Origin: Bog-756 sp963699105
GTDB lineage: Bacteria > Actinomycetota > Acidimicrobiia > Acidimicrobiales > RAAP-2
Reading direction: 5' to 3'
Assembly (NCBI GenBank): GCA_963699105.1
Contig: CAVOTI010000004.1
Location: 1-64,000 of the forward strand
Length of the DNA: 64,000 bases
Below the pieces are notes generated by a model. It was not told where the DNA came from. It made no database searches and saw nothing but the letters and a program-made list of their open reading frames with translations. Position 1 is the stretch's first letter. Every line of letters begins with the position of its first letter. Below are positions 1 to 10,860 of this stretch, piece by piece. The position numbers were made by a program, and so were the translations under genes.

Positions 1-745
1 GCTCGCTCTCCAACACCCTCTTCCGCCTGGATGCGGGAGATCTCGCCGCCTACGTCGTCGACACGGAGACCGGCGAGCTCCACCCCCAGCTCAGCGATGG
101 GCAGCGATCCCATGACCTCATGGTGGCCGGCGAGAACCTGGCCGGCGAGCTGCTCGACCTCTCCGCGGAGGGGGTCGACCACGGCCTCGACCCGCTGGCG
201 ACCGCCGAGGAGATGGTAGTGGACGTTATCGCCGCCTCTGGGGGGAGCTCACCGAGGAGGTGAGCTTCGCGCCCGACCAGCGTTACCGGGTGGAGGAGCG
301 GGTCCGCCAGCCTCAACGCCCTTGGATTCGCCGTCGAGGAGGTCGAGGTGCTGGCCGAAGGGAGCTACCGCCTGCTGGGCTCAATCCGCGGGTGGTGGAT
401 CCCGGCTATCACGTCCTGGACCCCTGCGCGCGCTGACCGGGCTCACGGTCCAGGAGAACCAGGCCCGGCGGCTCCTTGACGACCTCGCCCGCTACCGCGC
501 TGACCGGGATCGCTCGGGCTCCGCCGGCATCAACGGAGGCCGCTGGGGTCGCCCGCCGCTGGCTCACCGAGGTCTTCGAGCGGACGGTGGGGCTGGGTGC
601 CCCGCCGCCTGCGCGGCCGGCTCCAGAGCCGGCCGAGCTCTTTCACCAGGTGCTCGACCACCGCTGGTACCTCTCCGAGGCGGCCGGTCACGACGTCGGG
701 CTGGATGACGCGGTGGCCTCTTTTGTCGCCACCGTGCTCCCCGGG
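1..745 (+). pseudogene. DUF4032 family protein, 3' part, frame-broken
   Basis: The gene begins before the window. Pieces in all three plus frames line up in order with DUF4032 proteins, a family of unknown function with a kinase-like N-terminal half. The pieces are a LDAGDLAAYVVDTETGELHP segment at 20-90, a QENQARRLLDDLARYRA segment near 455-500, and a C-terminal RRWLTEVFE...EPAELFHQVL.HRWYLSEAAG segment ending in VLPG near 745. At least four single-base frameshifts separate them (around 230, 310, 380 and 500). The residues on either side of each break remain good family matches, so base-calling errors are as likely as true decay. The family assignment rests on remembered consensus and is fairly secure; function is unknown. 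Confidence 0.6.
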
Positions 746-1020
746 GAGACCCGGCCCCGGGGGGCCGGCGCCAAGGCTGACCAGCCAGTGCGTCCATCCG
801 AACAAGGGCGTCCGGGCGCGGTGCGCCCCGCACGGCCGGGTTGGCGATCCGCCGCCACCGGGCCAATGCGGGCGTTATGGGCGATGAAGATGAAGGCCAG
901 GACGACCGTGCACCCGAGAAGAGCCCAGCCGGCGGCAGCACGCTCGCCCTTCGACCAACGAGGAGGGCGGGTCGATGGGGGCGGCGTCATCGTCTCCCGG
1001 CCGGTCAACTGCACGGCCAC
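688..1020 (-). CDS. small single-pass membrane protein, hypothetical
   Basis: A GTG start lies four bases after the inferred stop of the upstream binding-protein gene, so the two would be co-transcribed. A cytoplasmic basic stretch (RPPRWSKGERAAA) precedes one hydrophobic segment (GWALLGCTVVLAFIFIAH), after which the sequence is low-complexity and Arg/Gly/Pro-rich. That C-terminal part runs into the convergent DUF4032 gene and is probably out of frame, so the real stop may lie near 780-850. No family was recognised. The N-terminal 45 residues look genuine; the remainder does not. Confidence 0.3.
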   Translation of the reverse strand: MAVQLTGRETMTPPPSTRPPRWSKGERAAAGWALLGCTVVLAFIFIAHNARIGPVAADRQPGRAGRTAPGRPCSDGRTGWSALAPAPRGRVSPGSTVATKEATASSSPTS

Positions 1021-1023
1021 CGC

Positions 1024-2165
1024 TCAGAGCTCCCCGAAGCGCCCGACCAGGACGCGCCTTGCCGAACTCGCGGCTCGAGCTGGCGCGCCACCAGGTAACT
1101 GGCCCCCACCCATCCCCGGCGCATCCAATTGCCGAAGGAGGCGAGTACCACTGCCCCTGATGCAGCCGGCAACATCTTCACCCGCTCGAGTGCCTCCTTG
1201 ACCCCTCGGGGTGACAGCGGGTGCGCGTCGGCGAAGGCGTGGAGGAGCACGTGGCCAGGTCGCGGTCCGACCACCGGCACGCAGTACTCGGGACGGCGCC
1301 CATAGGCCTCCTGGTACTCATCGAGGAACCGCTGGCCGACTGGATTTGACTCGTCGTACTGGTCAAGCCCCGGTCCACCCCAGGATGGCGTCCCACATGA
1401 CCTGATGGATCCACGCATTCTGGAAGGCCGTGCCGACAGACGCGGTCGGGTCCCACTCAGTTCGCTCAGCACCGGTTCACGTTGAGGACCGAATCCGAAT
1501 CCACAGTGCACGAACGCGGTCACCTTCGACTGTTTCAACGCACGAACCTGCTCGGTGATGTCCTGGGCGGTCTGTGGAATTCGCTCCTCGATAGCGACCC
1601 GGATGCCCTTGGCGGCGGCAGCCTTGCGGAAGTTCCGGATATAGGACTCGCCGACCAGGGACGCTTCGATGAGTGCGCCGACCTCGGTGTGGCCGTCCTT
1701 GGCCAGCAGCTCGGCCCAGAAAATCGGCTCGTCAGTCATCGATCCCATCGACAGTGAAAAGGTCCACTCGCCGAGCCATTCCTCCGATCCGGTGACGCTG
1801 ATCGCCGGTACTTGGAATCGCGTGCTCGATGGCTTCCGCGTGCGGGCACACAGTTGTCGGTGATGGCCGGACCGAACACGGCCAAACAGCCTTCGTCGAC
1901 CAGTTCGGCGTAGGCACGATGACCGCCTTAACCGTCCCTTGGGCAGCCCCTCCACCTCGCGGAAGATGATTTCGACGGGACGGTCGATCATCCCCTGCTC
2001 GAGCCCCTGCTTGAAGACGAGCTCGAAGGGCCGGACGAGGTCCAGGCGGGACTCCTCCGGATAGCCATCGGGGAGCTTGAAGTCGAACAGGTACCCGAGC
2101 TTGATCGGCTCGGCAATGCTCTCGTACTGACACGCATTCCCCCTTCGGCCGGCCACGTGAGACAC
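1024..2165 (-). pseudogene. ABC transporter substrate-binding protein (LivK-like), frame-broken
   Basis: This is a type 1 periplasmic-binding-fold protein of the branched-chain amino acid (Peripla_BP_6) class, a family that in actinomycetes binds amino acids or small acids for uptake or sensing. Recognisable blocks in order are EPIKLGYLFDFKLPDGYPEE, FELVFKQGLEQGMIDRPVEI, the FGP.ITDNCVPTR hinge region, GEWTFSLSMGSMTDEPIFWA, and a C-terminal NWMRRGWVGASYLVARQLEP. Frameshifts occur near 1060, 1300, 1430 and 1930. Correcting the last break gives the family-typical ending LVGRFGEL and a stop at 1024. No signal peptide is visible. It follows cbbQ/cbbO-like genes on the same strand, so it may serve a sensory or enzyme-maturation role rather than bulk transport; that is inference. 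Confidence 0.65.
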
Positions 2166-2226
2166 CCGTTCCGCCCATAACCTGATATTTGTTCCAGAAC
2201 CTACCGATCCGCCGTCGACCCGTCAA

Positions 2227-3031
2227 TCAGTTCGATGGTCCAGGCTCCTCGCCCAGATACGCATCGATCATCTCGAAGAGCCCGGCGGTTACGACCGGAT
2301 CGTCGGTGAGCGGTCCGGCCACCGCAGCACGGCTGGCGTCGCGCAGGCTCAGGCCCTGACCACCAGTCGCCCGGCCGCGATCAGCACGCGGTCGAGGCCA
2401 CCTCGCGCAGGCCGGCCGAATCGAGCCGCCGGATGGCCTGCCCGAGTCGCACCAGCTGCGCCGCGTCTGCGCTGGTCCACCCCCGCTTCTTCGGACAGGA
2501 TCTTCTCCTCGACATCGGAAGGGGGAAGTCGAGCTCGATGGCGACCATCCGCTGCCGGGTCGAATCCTTCAGATCCTTCAGCACGCTCTGGTAGCCGGGG
2601 TTGTAGGACACGACCAGGCAGAACCCCTCCGTCGCCTGGAGGGTGACTCCCAGTCGGTCGATGGGCAGCTGGCGTCGGTGGTCGGCCAGCGGGTGGAGCA
2701 CGACCGTGGTGTCCTGACGTGCCTCCACGATCTCGTCGAGGTAGCAGATGGCTCCTTCGCGACGGCCCGGCGTGAGGGGCCCGTCCACCCAGGTGGTGGC
2801 ATCCCGCTGCAGGAGGAACCGGCCCACCAGATCGGCGGTGGTCAGGTCGTCGTGGCAGGCGACGGTGATCAGCGGGCGATCGAGGTCGAAAGCCATGGCC
2901 TCGACAAATCGGGTCTTGCCGCAACCCGTCGGTCCCTTGAGGAAGACAGAAAGGCCTTGGCGGTAGGCCGCCTTGAACACCTGCTCCTCGTTGCCGATCG
3001 GTACGTAGTACGGCCGGGCGCCTTCGGTCAC
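2227..3031 (-). pseudogene. CbbQ/NorQ-type MoxR AAA+ ATPase, frame-broken
   Basis: MoxR-class AAA+ ATPases of the CbbQ/NirQ/NorQ group act with a VWA partner (CbbO/NorD) to insert cofactors into, or reactivate, large enzymes such as Rubisco or nitric oxide reductase. The Walker A motif GPTGCGKT lies near residue 33, the Walker B region ICYLDEIVEARQD near 95, and VVSYNPGYQ corresponds to sensor 1. The C-terminal third is split by frameshifts near 2512, 2485 and 2350. Read through these, it continues DVEEKILSEEAGVDQ, LVRLGQAIRRL and ends at 2227. Its start overlaps the stop of the cbbO/norD-like gene by four bases, the usual ATPase-VWA pairing. The client enzyme is unknown; the nearby P450 is a possibility only by proximity. 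Confidence 0.7.
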
Positions 3032-4842
3032 GCCGTGCCCCTCTCGAGCTCGAGGTGTCCTCTCGTCCGTGCCGTCTGCTGGAACACCCTCCGCTGCAGC
3101 TCGGCCGACCGGAGGGCCGCTCGGAACAACGGTCCGACCACCAGAGGAAGCAGCTCCACCCGGGGGATGGCCGCATAGGCCGCCGTCCCGAACACGCGAC
3201 GCAGTGCTTCGATGTCGGCGTCAGTTCCGATGCTGAGACAGACGCAGCCGATGCCCTGCCAGCGTCGCCTCGGCCAGAGCCCGCCGAGCATCCGCCTCGC
3301 CGTAGGCCCGCTCGTAGCCGTGGTCGTAGGCCAGGCCATCGGAGAGCACGACCAACAGCCGCCTTGCCGTACCGGCCTCCTTTTTGAGGACGGCTGTGCC
3401 GTGCCGTATTGCGGCACCTAGTCGCGTACATGCGCCGGGAACGAGCCCTCCCAGGCGCTGGAGGACCAGCTCGTCGAACTCCTGGTCGAACCGCTTGACC
3501 GGCACGACGTGCACGGCGGAACGTCCTTGCGATCGGAACCCGTAGAGGGCTATCCGGTCACCGAGTTCATGCAGGGCCACGGTCAGGGCGCACGCCGCGT
3601 CACGTTGGTGGACATGAACGGGCACGCCGATGGCGCCGGGCTCCCCGGCGGACCCGGAGATGTCCAGGAGTACGAGCACGGAGAGGTCACGCCGACGGCG
3701 CACTGAGTCAACGTAGACCGCTTCGTCGGGTGCCGACCCCACCTTCAGCTGGATGAGTGCCTCGATTGCGGCGTCGATGTCGATGTCGTCTCCTTGCGGC
3801 TGGCGGTGACGGCGCTCGAACTCCATGCCCAACCGACCGAGCGGACGCCGCAACGCTCGGGTCTCGGGCGCCCGGAAGACGGCAAGCTCGTCCGGCCCTG
3901 ATTCGACCTCCTCGACCGTGCACCAATCGGGTCGATAGCGCTGTCTGTGCTGGTCCCACTCGGGATACGTCGCCAACCGGTGCTGCCCGGTCGTCGCCAG
4001 GTCGGACACGTGTGCCGCGGCAGCGGAGAGCGCCACCGTCCCGGACCGATGGGTGGAGCGCTGACTCCCGCGGGTGGGAGCGTCGGCACCCGGTGGACCG
4101 CTCCTCTCAGAACGACCGTCCCCGAACAGCTTCTTGAGCATCCGGCCGAGGCCCCCGCCCCCGCCGACCGAACTGGCAAGCATGTCGATGACCGTGCCGA
4201 GCTCGTCGTCCGCGTCGTCGAGGTGGCCCAGCTGCGATTCGGCGCCGCGGCGTGGCGAGTGGTGTCCAACCGTGTCCTTCTGCTGAGCATTTGGGGTGAG
4301 CGGGACCCATTTGGCGAGGTCGGACCGTCCCGAAGACGGTCGGAGCATCATCAATGTCATCACGGCTACTGGCAAGCGCCAGCGATGCCGCCGGAGAATC
4401 AGTGCGCTCCGCAACCTCCCGATTGACAACCCGTCGTACTGGTGGGGGCAACAGCGCTTCGTGCGCCTGCAGGGCGCGGTGGCCCTCAACCGCGAGATAG
4501 CGGCGAGACAGCGCCGGGCGGCGGACGAGGGCGGCGTCGACCTTCTGATCCAGGCTGCCGGCGCCGAGCAGGGCCGCCTGCACGACAATGCAGGCCAGCT
4601 GGTGGCCGGGTTCTGCGCCGGGATCGACGAAGATGGACGAGCCGTCCGTCCACGCCAGTTGGTGACGCGTTCTCAGCAGCTACTTCGACAGAACGTCCGG
4701 CGATCGCGGACGCGAGAAGCCGATAGCGCCCGAGTTCGTCAGCATTTCGGCCCGCAAAGGGGTCCAGTGCAAGTTCCCGGTCTATTGCCGCCAGGACCGC
4801 CAACGCCTCCCGGCGCTGGTCGGTTTGCGACCACCTACGCAT
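3028..4842 (-). pseudogene. CbbO/NorD-like VWA-domain protein, frame-broken
   Basis: This is the partner of the CbbQ-like ATPase. The N-terminal part (MRRWSQTDQRREALAVLAAI and a Q.ACIVVQAALLGAGSLD block) is in different frames from the middle, which carries a PEWD.HRQRYRPDWCTV block. The C-terminal von Willebrand A domain has the MIDAS start LVLLDISGSAGE followed by LHELGDRIALYGFRS and LVVLSDGLAYDHGYE. Frameshifts are evident near 4660, 4290 and 3250. After the last one the tail CVCLSIGTDADIEALRRVFG completes the domain. The start lies nine bases downstream of the TetR stop, making a TetR-cbbO-cbbQ operon. Assignment to the NorD/CbbO family is firm; the client enzyme is not. Confidence 0.7.
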
Positions 4843-4850
4843 GGTAAACG

Positions 4851-6141
4851 CTAAATCCTGGCTCGTTGACGGGGCACGGCCCCGCGCAACACGGTGTCCC
4901 TGGCCAGGGCTTGCGCCGCCCGTGGCCCGGCTTCACGCACGATGCTCGGGGGGAAGACAATTGCCTCCTGCACACATCGCGCCCGGATCTCGGCATTGCT
5001 GCCCTCTACACGGAGGCTTTCCGTCCTCTCCCCTTCCGACAGCAGCGCCTTGATTTGCCGAAGGTGCCAAGCAAACGAGAGGCCGAGGTTGGGCGTGTTC
5101 GGTGGTGACTGCCGAAGCCATGCCAGCTGGATCCGGAACTCTTCGCTGAACCGATCCATTACGTGCACGTTGGCCCACATCAGCCCGTCGAGCTTCTCGA
5201 GCGGTGAGGAACGGGTACTCAGCACCGCCTCCCACGCGGTCTTCAACGCCTGCTCGGTGTAGAAGCGCATGATGGACAAAAGGAGCTGGTCCTTCGAAGT
5301 GAAGGACCGGTAGACGGTGCCGGTACTGAGACCGGCGGACGCCGCAATGTCCCGCATGGTCGTAGCCTCGTATCCCCGTCGCCCGAACTCCTTGCGGGCA
5401 ACCGCCCGCAGGTGTTGAACCCGGCCGTCCTCATCATCGGGTTCCTCGTCCCAGCCTACGATGATCTTCTCCACGGCCTGGATGGCCTGCGACCTGTCGA
5501 GTGTTGCATTCGAGGGTGCCCTCGTCGCGATCCCGTCGAGCAGGATGCGCAGACGTATCTCAGGCACCCGCTCTTCCCCTGGGGTCATGTGAGACACGCC
5601 TACTCCGACGTGGAGCATGCTCTGGCAGAGTCGGTCGCTGAGCAGCGTGAGGTCGATCCCCTGGGCGGATGGCGCCCAATGCCCGTCCCTCGTGGAGCAT
5701 TTCGAGCATGGTGGCCTCGATGGCTGTGGGAGTTTGGCTCGCCAGATGGGCCAACTCGTCACCCAGGACGGCCGGTGGCTCGTAGAGACTGAGGAGCAGG
5801 GCGGCCCGATGGCGCACTCCGCACGCTGCGATGGCCTGCCCGAACTCGATAATGCGCGCTTCGACAGGCCCGGATGCAGGTTGTTGGAGATCCCCTGCCG
5901 CCTGGTCGGCCAAGCGGTCCAGGTCGTCCCGATAGCGCCGGACGAGCTCGATGATGATGGCTTCCTTCGAGTCAAAATGGTGGTACAGACTCCCGGGCAG
6001 GATTCCGCAGGCGTCCGCGATCTCCTTCAGCGACACCCGCATGCCCGCGGTGGCGAAGAGCCTGGCGGCCGTTTCGAGGATCTCGGTCCTACGGGTACCG
6101 TCGGTGGGCATCGTCACGATCGTAATCACGGGCGCTCCCAT
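4851..6141 (-). pseudogene. tandem double-TetR transcriptional regulator, one frameshift
   Basis: Two complete TetR-type DNA-binding domains sit in one polypeptide of about 430 residues. The first is RRTEILETAARLFATAGMRVSLKEIADACGI..GSLYHHFDSKEA, followed by an alpha-helical ligand domain. The second is VARKEFGRRGYEATTMRDIAASAGLSTGTVYRSFTSKDQ (near 5290-5420), followed by its own helical domain to 4851. A single frameshift near 5660 separates the halves; otherwise both are intact, so this looks like a true fusion gene rather than two genes. The start could be 6141 or the Met at 6111. It lies divergent from the P450 gene across about 270 bases, so it may control both the cbbO/cbbQ operon and the P450-ALDH-SDR set. 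The ligand is unknown, perhaps an acyl-CoA or terpenoid-type compound. Confidence 0.7.
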
Positions 6142-6413
6142 TACGACTTTCTTGCCCGACTCCGGCTGTTCCCCACAACCGGCAGGCGGCAAAGCGGGAG
6201 CGGCCGCCTTCCTCCCCCCGCGGCACTCTACCGGTGGGCCGAATCCAAAGGCACGACCACGGCCATCGACACCAGCGGGTGGCGAGTCACAACCCGGCCT
6301 TCCCGCCTGCTCGGTCGAGGCGCCCACCCCACCGACCTTATCGAACCTAACTCTTGGTCCACAACGCCCTTCAGGGTAGGGTGGCCAGCGGGTCAGGAAT
6401 ACGAGGAGCCGGC

Positions 6414-7669
6414 ATGCGCAACTGGAAGACCATCGATTTCTTCAGCGACGCAGACCTGGTGGAGGACCCATACCCCTATTTCGACCAGTTGCGAGATGAA
6501 GGACCGGGCCTGACTTCCGATGGGGTGATCGCGTTAACCGGCTTCGAAGAGGCCAGTGACGTCTACCTCGACGCGGAGAACTTCTCGTCGGTCAACTCGG
6601 TGATCGGCCCCTTCGCCCGGTTCCCCGTGCCACTCGAAGGCGACGACGTGGGCGAAAATCATCGACTCGGTACCGGGACCAGATACCGATGAACGAGCAC
6701 ATGGTCACCGCTGACCCGCCGACGCACACCCGCGAGCGGGCGCTGTTGATGCGCCTCATAACCTCGCGGCGTCTGAACGACAACAAGGCGTTCATGTATC
6801 ACCTCTCGGACCAACTCGTCGACGAGTTCATCGGTGATGGCCACTGCGAGTTCATCGGCGCCTACTCTCAACCCTTTGCCATGCTGGTGGTTGCCGACCT
6901 GCTAGGCGTGCCGGCATCAGATCACGAACGGTTCCGAGAGGGTTTCGGCTCGGGGCCACGTGCCGGGCAGGATCGGCTCCGATTCACCCACCGGCGCCCA
7001 CCTCAACCCGCTGGCCTGGCTCGACGACTGGTTCTGCAAGTTACATCGAGGACCGTCGCCGAGCGCCGCGGAAGGATGTCCTCACCGACCTTGCGTTGGC
7101 GACGTACCCCGACGAATCCATGCCCGAAGTGACCGCGGTGGTCCGCACCGCAACCTTCCTCTTTGCCGTGGGCCAGGAGACCACGGCCAAGTTGCTGGCC
7201 GTGGCCCTCAAAAACCTCGCCGAGCGACCCGAACTGCAGGACGTATTGCGGGCAGACAACGAGCTGATCCCCAACTTCATTGAAGAGGCCCTGACGCATC
7301 GAGAGCCCGGTGAAGGCCGACTTCCGGCTGGCCCGCCGGTCCACGAAAATCGGCGACGTAGACGTCAAGGCCGGAACCCCTGTGATGCTTCTGAACGGTG
7401 CGGCCAACCGTGACCCCCGTCGGTTCGAGTGCCCAGCCGATTTCCGCATCGACCGGCCGAACTCCAGGGCTCACATGGCCTTCGGCCGGGGCAACCACAC
7501 CTGTCCCGGCGGACCGCTGGCGCGGGCAGAAGGGCGGGTCAGCCTGGAGCGGATCCTCGACCGAATGCGCGACATTCGACTCTCCGATGAACACCATGGC
7601 TCCCCCGATGAGCGCCACTACAGCTACGAGCCGACCTGGGTTCTCCGCGGCCTGAACGACTGCACCTAG
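6414..7669 (+). pseudogene. cytochrome P450, frame-broken
   Basis: This is a bacterial soluble P450 monooxygenase of about 415 residues. The N-terminus has DLVEDPYPYFDQLR; the helix C region is HTRERALLMRLITSRRL; the I-helix oxygen-binding motif reads FAVGQETTAKLLA; the haem loop is FGRGNHTCPGGPLARAEG with Cys as the thiolate ligand. An E..R-type segment (RIESPVKADFRLARR) is recoverable once a frameshift near 7300 is corrected; further breaks lie near 6655, 6955 and 7040. An aldehyde dehydrogenase and a short-chain dehydrogenase follow on the same strand, suggesting sequential oxidation of a hydroxylated substrate. No ferredoxin gene is visible next to it. The substrate cannot be deduced. Confidence 0.75.
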
Positions 7670-7707
7670 AGTTCACCTCCAACGAGGCGTCGCGATGAGC
7701 CCATCCC

Positions 7708-7723
7708 ATGTGGTGAACCACAT
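7708..7723. promoter_or_regulatory. inverted repeat, candidate operator
   Basis: ATGTGGT and ACCACAT form a perfect 7-bp inverted repeat around a 2-base centre (GA) in the 160-base gap between the P450 and aldehyde dehydrogenase genes. Size and symmetry suit a TetR-family dimer, and a double-TetR gene lies 1.6 kb away, but no second copy was found in the divergent TetR-P450 gap. Confidence 0.3.
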
Positions 7724-7833
7724 CGCAACCGACGGCGAGTTTCCGACCGGCACGCCTCGAGCGAAGGACGCCGTGACCACCAGGCCAGAATCACCCCAAT
7801 CCCCGGCCAATCTGGGCCAGGAAGGAGCACGTC

Positions 7834-9316
7834 GTGGCAGCATCACCTGACTTCAGCTTCGAGCGGAGGATGCTCATCGACGGCAAGCTCGTCGAGACAG
7901 CGTCGGGCAAGACCTTCGCCAACATCAATCCGGCGACCGAGGAAGTGATCGGCGAGGTCGCCGACGCCACGGCGGCGGACATGCACCGCGCCATCGACGC
8001 GGCGCGGCGTGCCTTCGACGAGAGCGACTGGTCGACAACCACGCCTTCAGAAAGCGTTGCCTGGAGCAGCTCCAGGAGGCGCTCGAGGCCGAGCAGGAGC
8101 AACTGCGCGAGGAGCTGATCCTCGAGGTCGGGTGCCCGCGCATGGTGACCCACGGCCCCCAACTCGACGCGCCGCTGGCCGGCGGGCTCACCCATCCCGG
8201 CCAAGCTGATCGACGAGTATCCCTGGGAAGTCGACCTCGGCGAGGAGGTGTCCGCCCTCACCGGCCAGCTGACCGCCAGGAGAGTCTGGCGCGAGCCGGT
8301 CGGCGTCGTCGGCGCCATCGTCCGTGGAACTATCCGTTCGAGGTGACGATCCACAAGCTCGGCCAGGCTCTGGCCACGGGCAACACCGTCGTGCTCAAGC
8401 CGGCACCCGACACCCCCTTCAACGCCACGCGCATCGGACGACTGGTGGCTGAGCGCACCGACATACCGGCCGGCGTCGTCAACGTCGTCCCGTCCTCGGA
8501 CCACCTCATGGGCGAGGAGCTCACGCTGTCGCCCAAGGTGGACCTGATCTCCTTCACCGGATCGACGGCCGTCGGCAAGCGCATCATGGAGAAGGGGGCG
8601 GCGACCATGAAGCGCCTGTTCCTCGAGCTCGGGGGCAAGTCGGCCACCATCGTGCTCGAGGACGCCGACCTGGCCTCTCGTGCCTCATCGGCATCGCGCC
8701 CTGCTTCCACGCCGGCCAGGGCTGCGCCACACCCACCCGCATGCTGCTTCCCCGCTCCCGCTACGACGAGGGCGTGGAGATGCTAAGGGCATCTACGAGT
8801 CGGTGGTGCCAGGCGACCCCCAGCAGCCCGACATGCTGTGCGGACCGCTCATCTCGGCCAAGCAGCGCGACCGGGTACAGGCTACATCCAGAAGGGCATC
8901 GACGAGGGGGCCAAACTCCTGGTCGGCGGCACCGGCGCGCCGGAAGGCATCGACAAGGGCTACTACGTCGCGCCCCACCCTGTTCGTCGACGTCGACAAC
9001 GCCATGACCATCGCCCGCGAGGAGATCTTCGGCCCGGTACTGGTGGTGATCCCGTTCGACGACGAGGAGGACGCCCTGCGGATCGCCAACGACAGCCCCT
9101 ACGGGCTGGCGGGCAACGTCATGTCGGGGTCGCTCGAGCACTCGATCGCCGTCGCCCGGAAGCTTCGGGCGGGATTCATCGGCTCAACGGTGGTGCCGGC
9201 TACTTCGCCGACGTCCCTTCGGCGGCTACAAGGAGAGCGGCGTCGGCCGCCAGAACGGCATCGCCGGCTTCGAGCAGTACCTCGAGGTCAAGTCGGTAGC
9301 GTGGCCGACCGACTAG
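7834..9316 (+). pseudogene. NAD(P)-dependent aldehyde dehydrogenase, frame-broken
   Basis: This is an aldehyde dehydrogenase superfamily enzyme of about 495 residues that oxidises an aldehyde to an acid or acyl compound. The GTG start follows a GGAAGGAG ribosome-binding site. The ordered family blocks are INPATEEVIGEVADAT, PWNYPFEVTIHKLGQALATG, LKPAPDTPFNA, ISFTGSTAVGKRIM, the general-base Glu in LELGGKSATIVLEDAD, the catalytic Cys in FHAGQGCATPTR, EEIFGPVLVVIPFDDEEDAL, and a C-terminal FGGYKESGVGRQNG...YLEVKSVAW. At least eight single-base breaks (near 8030, 8325, 8680, 8785, 8875, 8975, 9185 and 9215) divide it, yet all catalytic motifs are perfect. That argues against a long-dead gene. Confidence 0.75.
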
Positions 9317-9350
9317 CTCCGGCGGTGGCGTCCGGGGAGGGAGGGCCACA

Positions 9351-10284
9351 TTGATTGACTTCACCGGGCAGGCAGTCATCGTGACCGGAGCCGGTCGTGG
9401 TCTCGGCCGCCTGTACGCATTGGATTTGGCACGGCGCGGTGCTTCGGTCGTGGTGAACGACGTCGGCGGCACTATGCAAGGAGAGGGCTCCGACTCGAGT
9501 GTTGCCGATCAAGTCGTAAAGGAGATCGGCAGGCAGGGAGGAATCGCGGTTGCTTCGCACGATTCGGTCGCTACGACAGACGGCGGCGAAGCCATCGTGA
9601 ATACTGCAATGGAGCACTTCGGAAGGCTCGACGCGGTGGTAAGCAACGCCGGCATCTTCGACACTCTGCCCTTCGACGAGCTACCGGCCGACGACTGGCG
9701 CCGGATGCTCAATGTCCACCTGGACGGCAGCTTCTACCTGAGTCAGCCTGCGTACCGGGCCATGAAAGTCCAAGGGGGAGGTCGGTTCGTCTTCATCGCG
9801 TCGTCGGCCGGACTCTTCGGACAACCCAATTCGGCGCACTACGCAGCCGCCAAAGCAGGCATCGTCGGGTTGGCCAATGTGATCGCCATCGACGGCGCTC
9901 CACACGGCATCCTGGCCAACACCGTGCTGCCGTTTGGCTACTCCCGGATGGTCACCGAGACAATTGGCGATCGGGATGAACTGGGAGACGACGTGCCGTT
10001 CCTTCGTGCTATCGAACCGGAACTGGTGGTCCCCATGGTGGTGTTCCTGGCAAGCCGGGCTTGCACCATCACACACGAGAACTACTCCGCGTGCGCAGGA
10101 CGTTTCGCCCGGGTCTTCGTCGGCCTGGGCGCAGGGCTGGGTGGCCCCCCCGGGCACTCCGCCGACGGCCGAGGCAATCGAGTCCCATCTGGTAGAGGTC
10201 TCGGCCACCGAACCGTTCATCGTCCCCGGCTCGATCTTCGACGAAGTGACCCAGATCTGCTCTCGGCTTCAGATTCCGTTGTAG
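9351..10284 (+). pseudogene. short-chain dehydrogenase/reductase, one frameshift
   Basis: This is a classical SDR with an N-terminal Rossmann fold (TGAGRGLG at residues 12-19), the NAG motif (SNAGIF), catalytic Ser in SSAGLFGQ and YxxxK in YAAAK. A long insertion after strand two (VVNDVGGTMQGEGSD) and the length of about 310 residues resemble the bacterial relatives of peroxisomal multifunctional-enzyme dehydrogenases, which act on 3-hydroxyacyl-CoA. The start is a TTG seven bases after GGGAGGGAGGG. A frameshift falls in a run of seven C residues near 10145. Past it the reading GWVAPPGTPPTAEAIESHL continues to 10284. It is the third gene of the P450-ALDH-SDR set. Confidence 0.7.
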
Positions 10285-10307
10285 CTGAACCCTGAACTAT
10301 TCTGTCA

Positions 10308-10754
10308 GTGCCGAAAATTGGGCTCTATGGCCGTGCTACGAGCTGGTCAGTCGAGCTCGAATCGCTCGTCGAGTGGGTCGACAGGTTACAAGAGCAGTAC
10401 GCGGCCGCCGGCGACTAGCTGGTCCCCTGCTGGTGGCGCCATCGCTTCGCCGTCAATGAGCTCGCCGCCCTTCGAGTCGCATGGCTCGGCGTCATCACGG
10501 CGGACGACTCGAGCGCAGCCCTCGACTGGCACGAAGCCGCCGAGAAATGCCGGGAGCGCGTCCGTCTGGCCATCGGTGACGGATCGGGCTGCACGGCGGT
10601 CGAGCACTACCCCGAGCGGCCCGTTACCAACGATCCCCGCTGGAGCGAAGAGCGAGAAGTGCTAGGCCTCGAGCTGCCGGATCGTTTCTACCAACCGCTC
10701 CCCGGTGCGAACGACACCGGCGCCAGCGCCTCCAGCCGTGGCGGCGCGAATTGA
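10308..10754 (+). pseudogene. plasmid/island-type hypothetical protein with in-frame amber codon
   Basis: A 148-codon frame opens with GTG at 10308 and stays open to TGA at 10752-10754, except for one TAG at codon 37 (10416-10418). The sequence reads LESLVEWVDRLQEQYAAAGD, stop, then LVPCWWRHRFAVNELAALRV and a DWHEAAEKCRERVRLAI block. The CWWRH...ELAALR...DWHEA pattern is typical of small proteins carried beside relaxase genes in actinobacterial plasmids and islands. Tryptophan (TGG) is expected at the TAG position, so a single base change explains it. Its position between the catabolic genes and the relaxase marks the start of the mobility segment. Confidence 0.5.
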
Positions 10755-10778
10755 AAAAGGGCCCCGTGACCGGGGTCC
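10754..10778 (-). terminator. Rho-independent terminator of the relaxase gene
   Basis: On the minus strand an 8-bp GC-rich stem (GGACCCCG/CGGGGCCC, one G-T wobble) with a 4-base loop is followed directly by TTTTT. It lies about 80 bases beyond the relaxase stop at 10861, in the correct orientation, and also overlaps the convergent small gene's stop codon. Confidence 0.7.
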
Positions 10779-10860
10779 GCCACCGAAGGTCGGCCACGCT
10801 GGGGTGGGTGGGAATCAGTCCTCACGCGGCCGGCTGCTCGGGCACCGACAGTGGCGTGGC

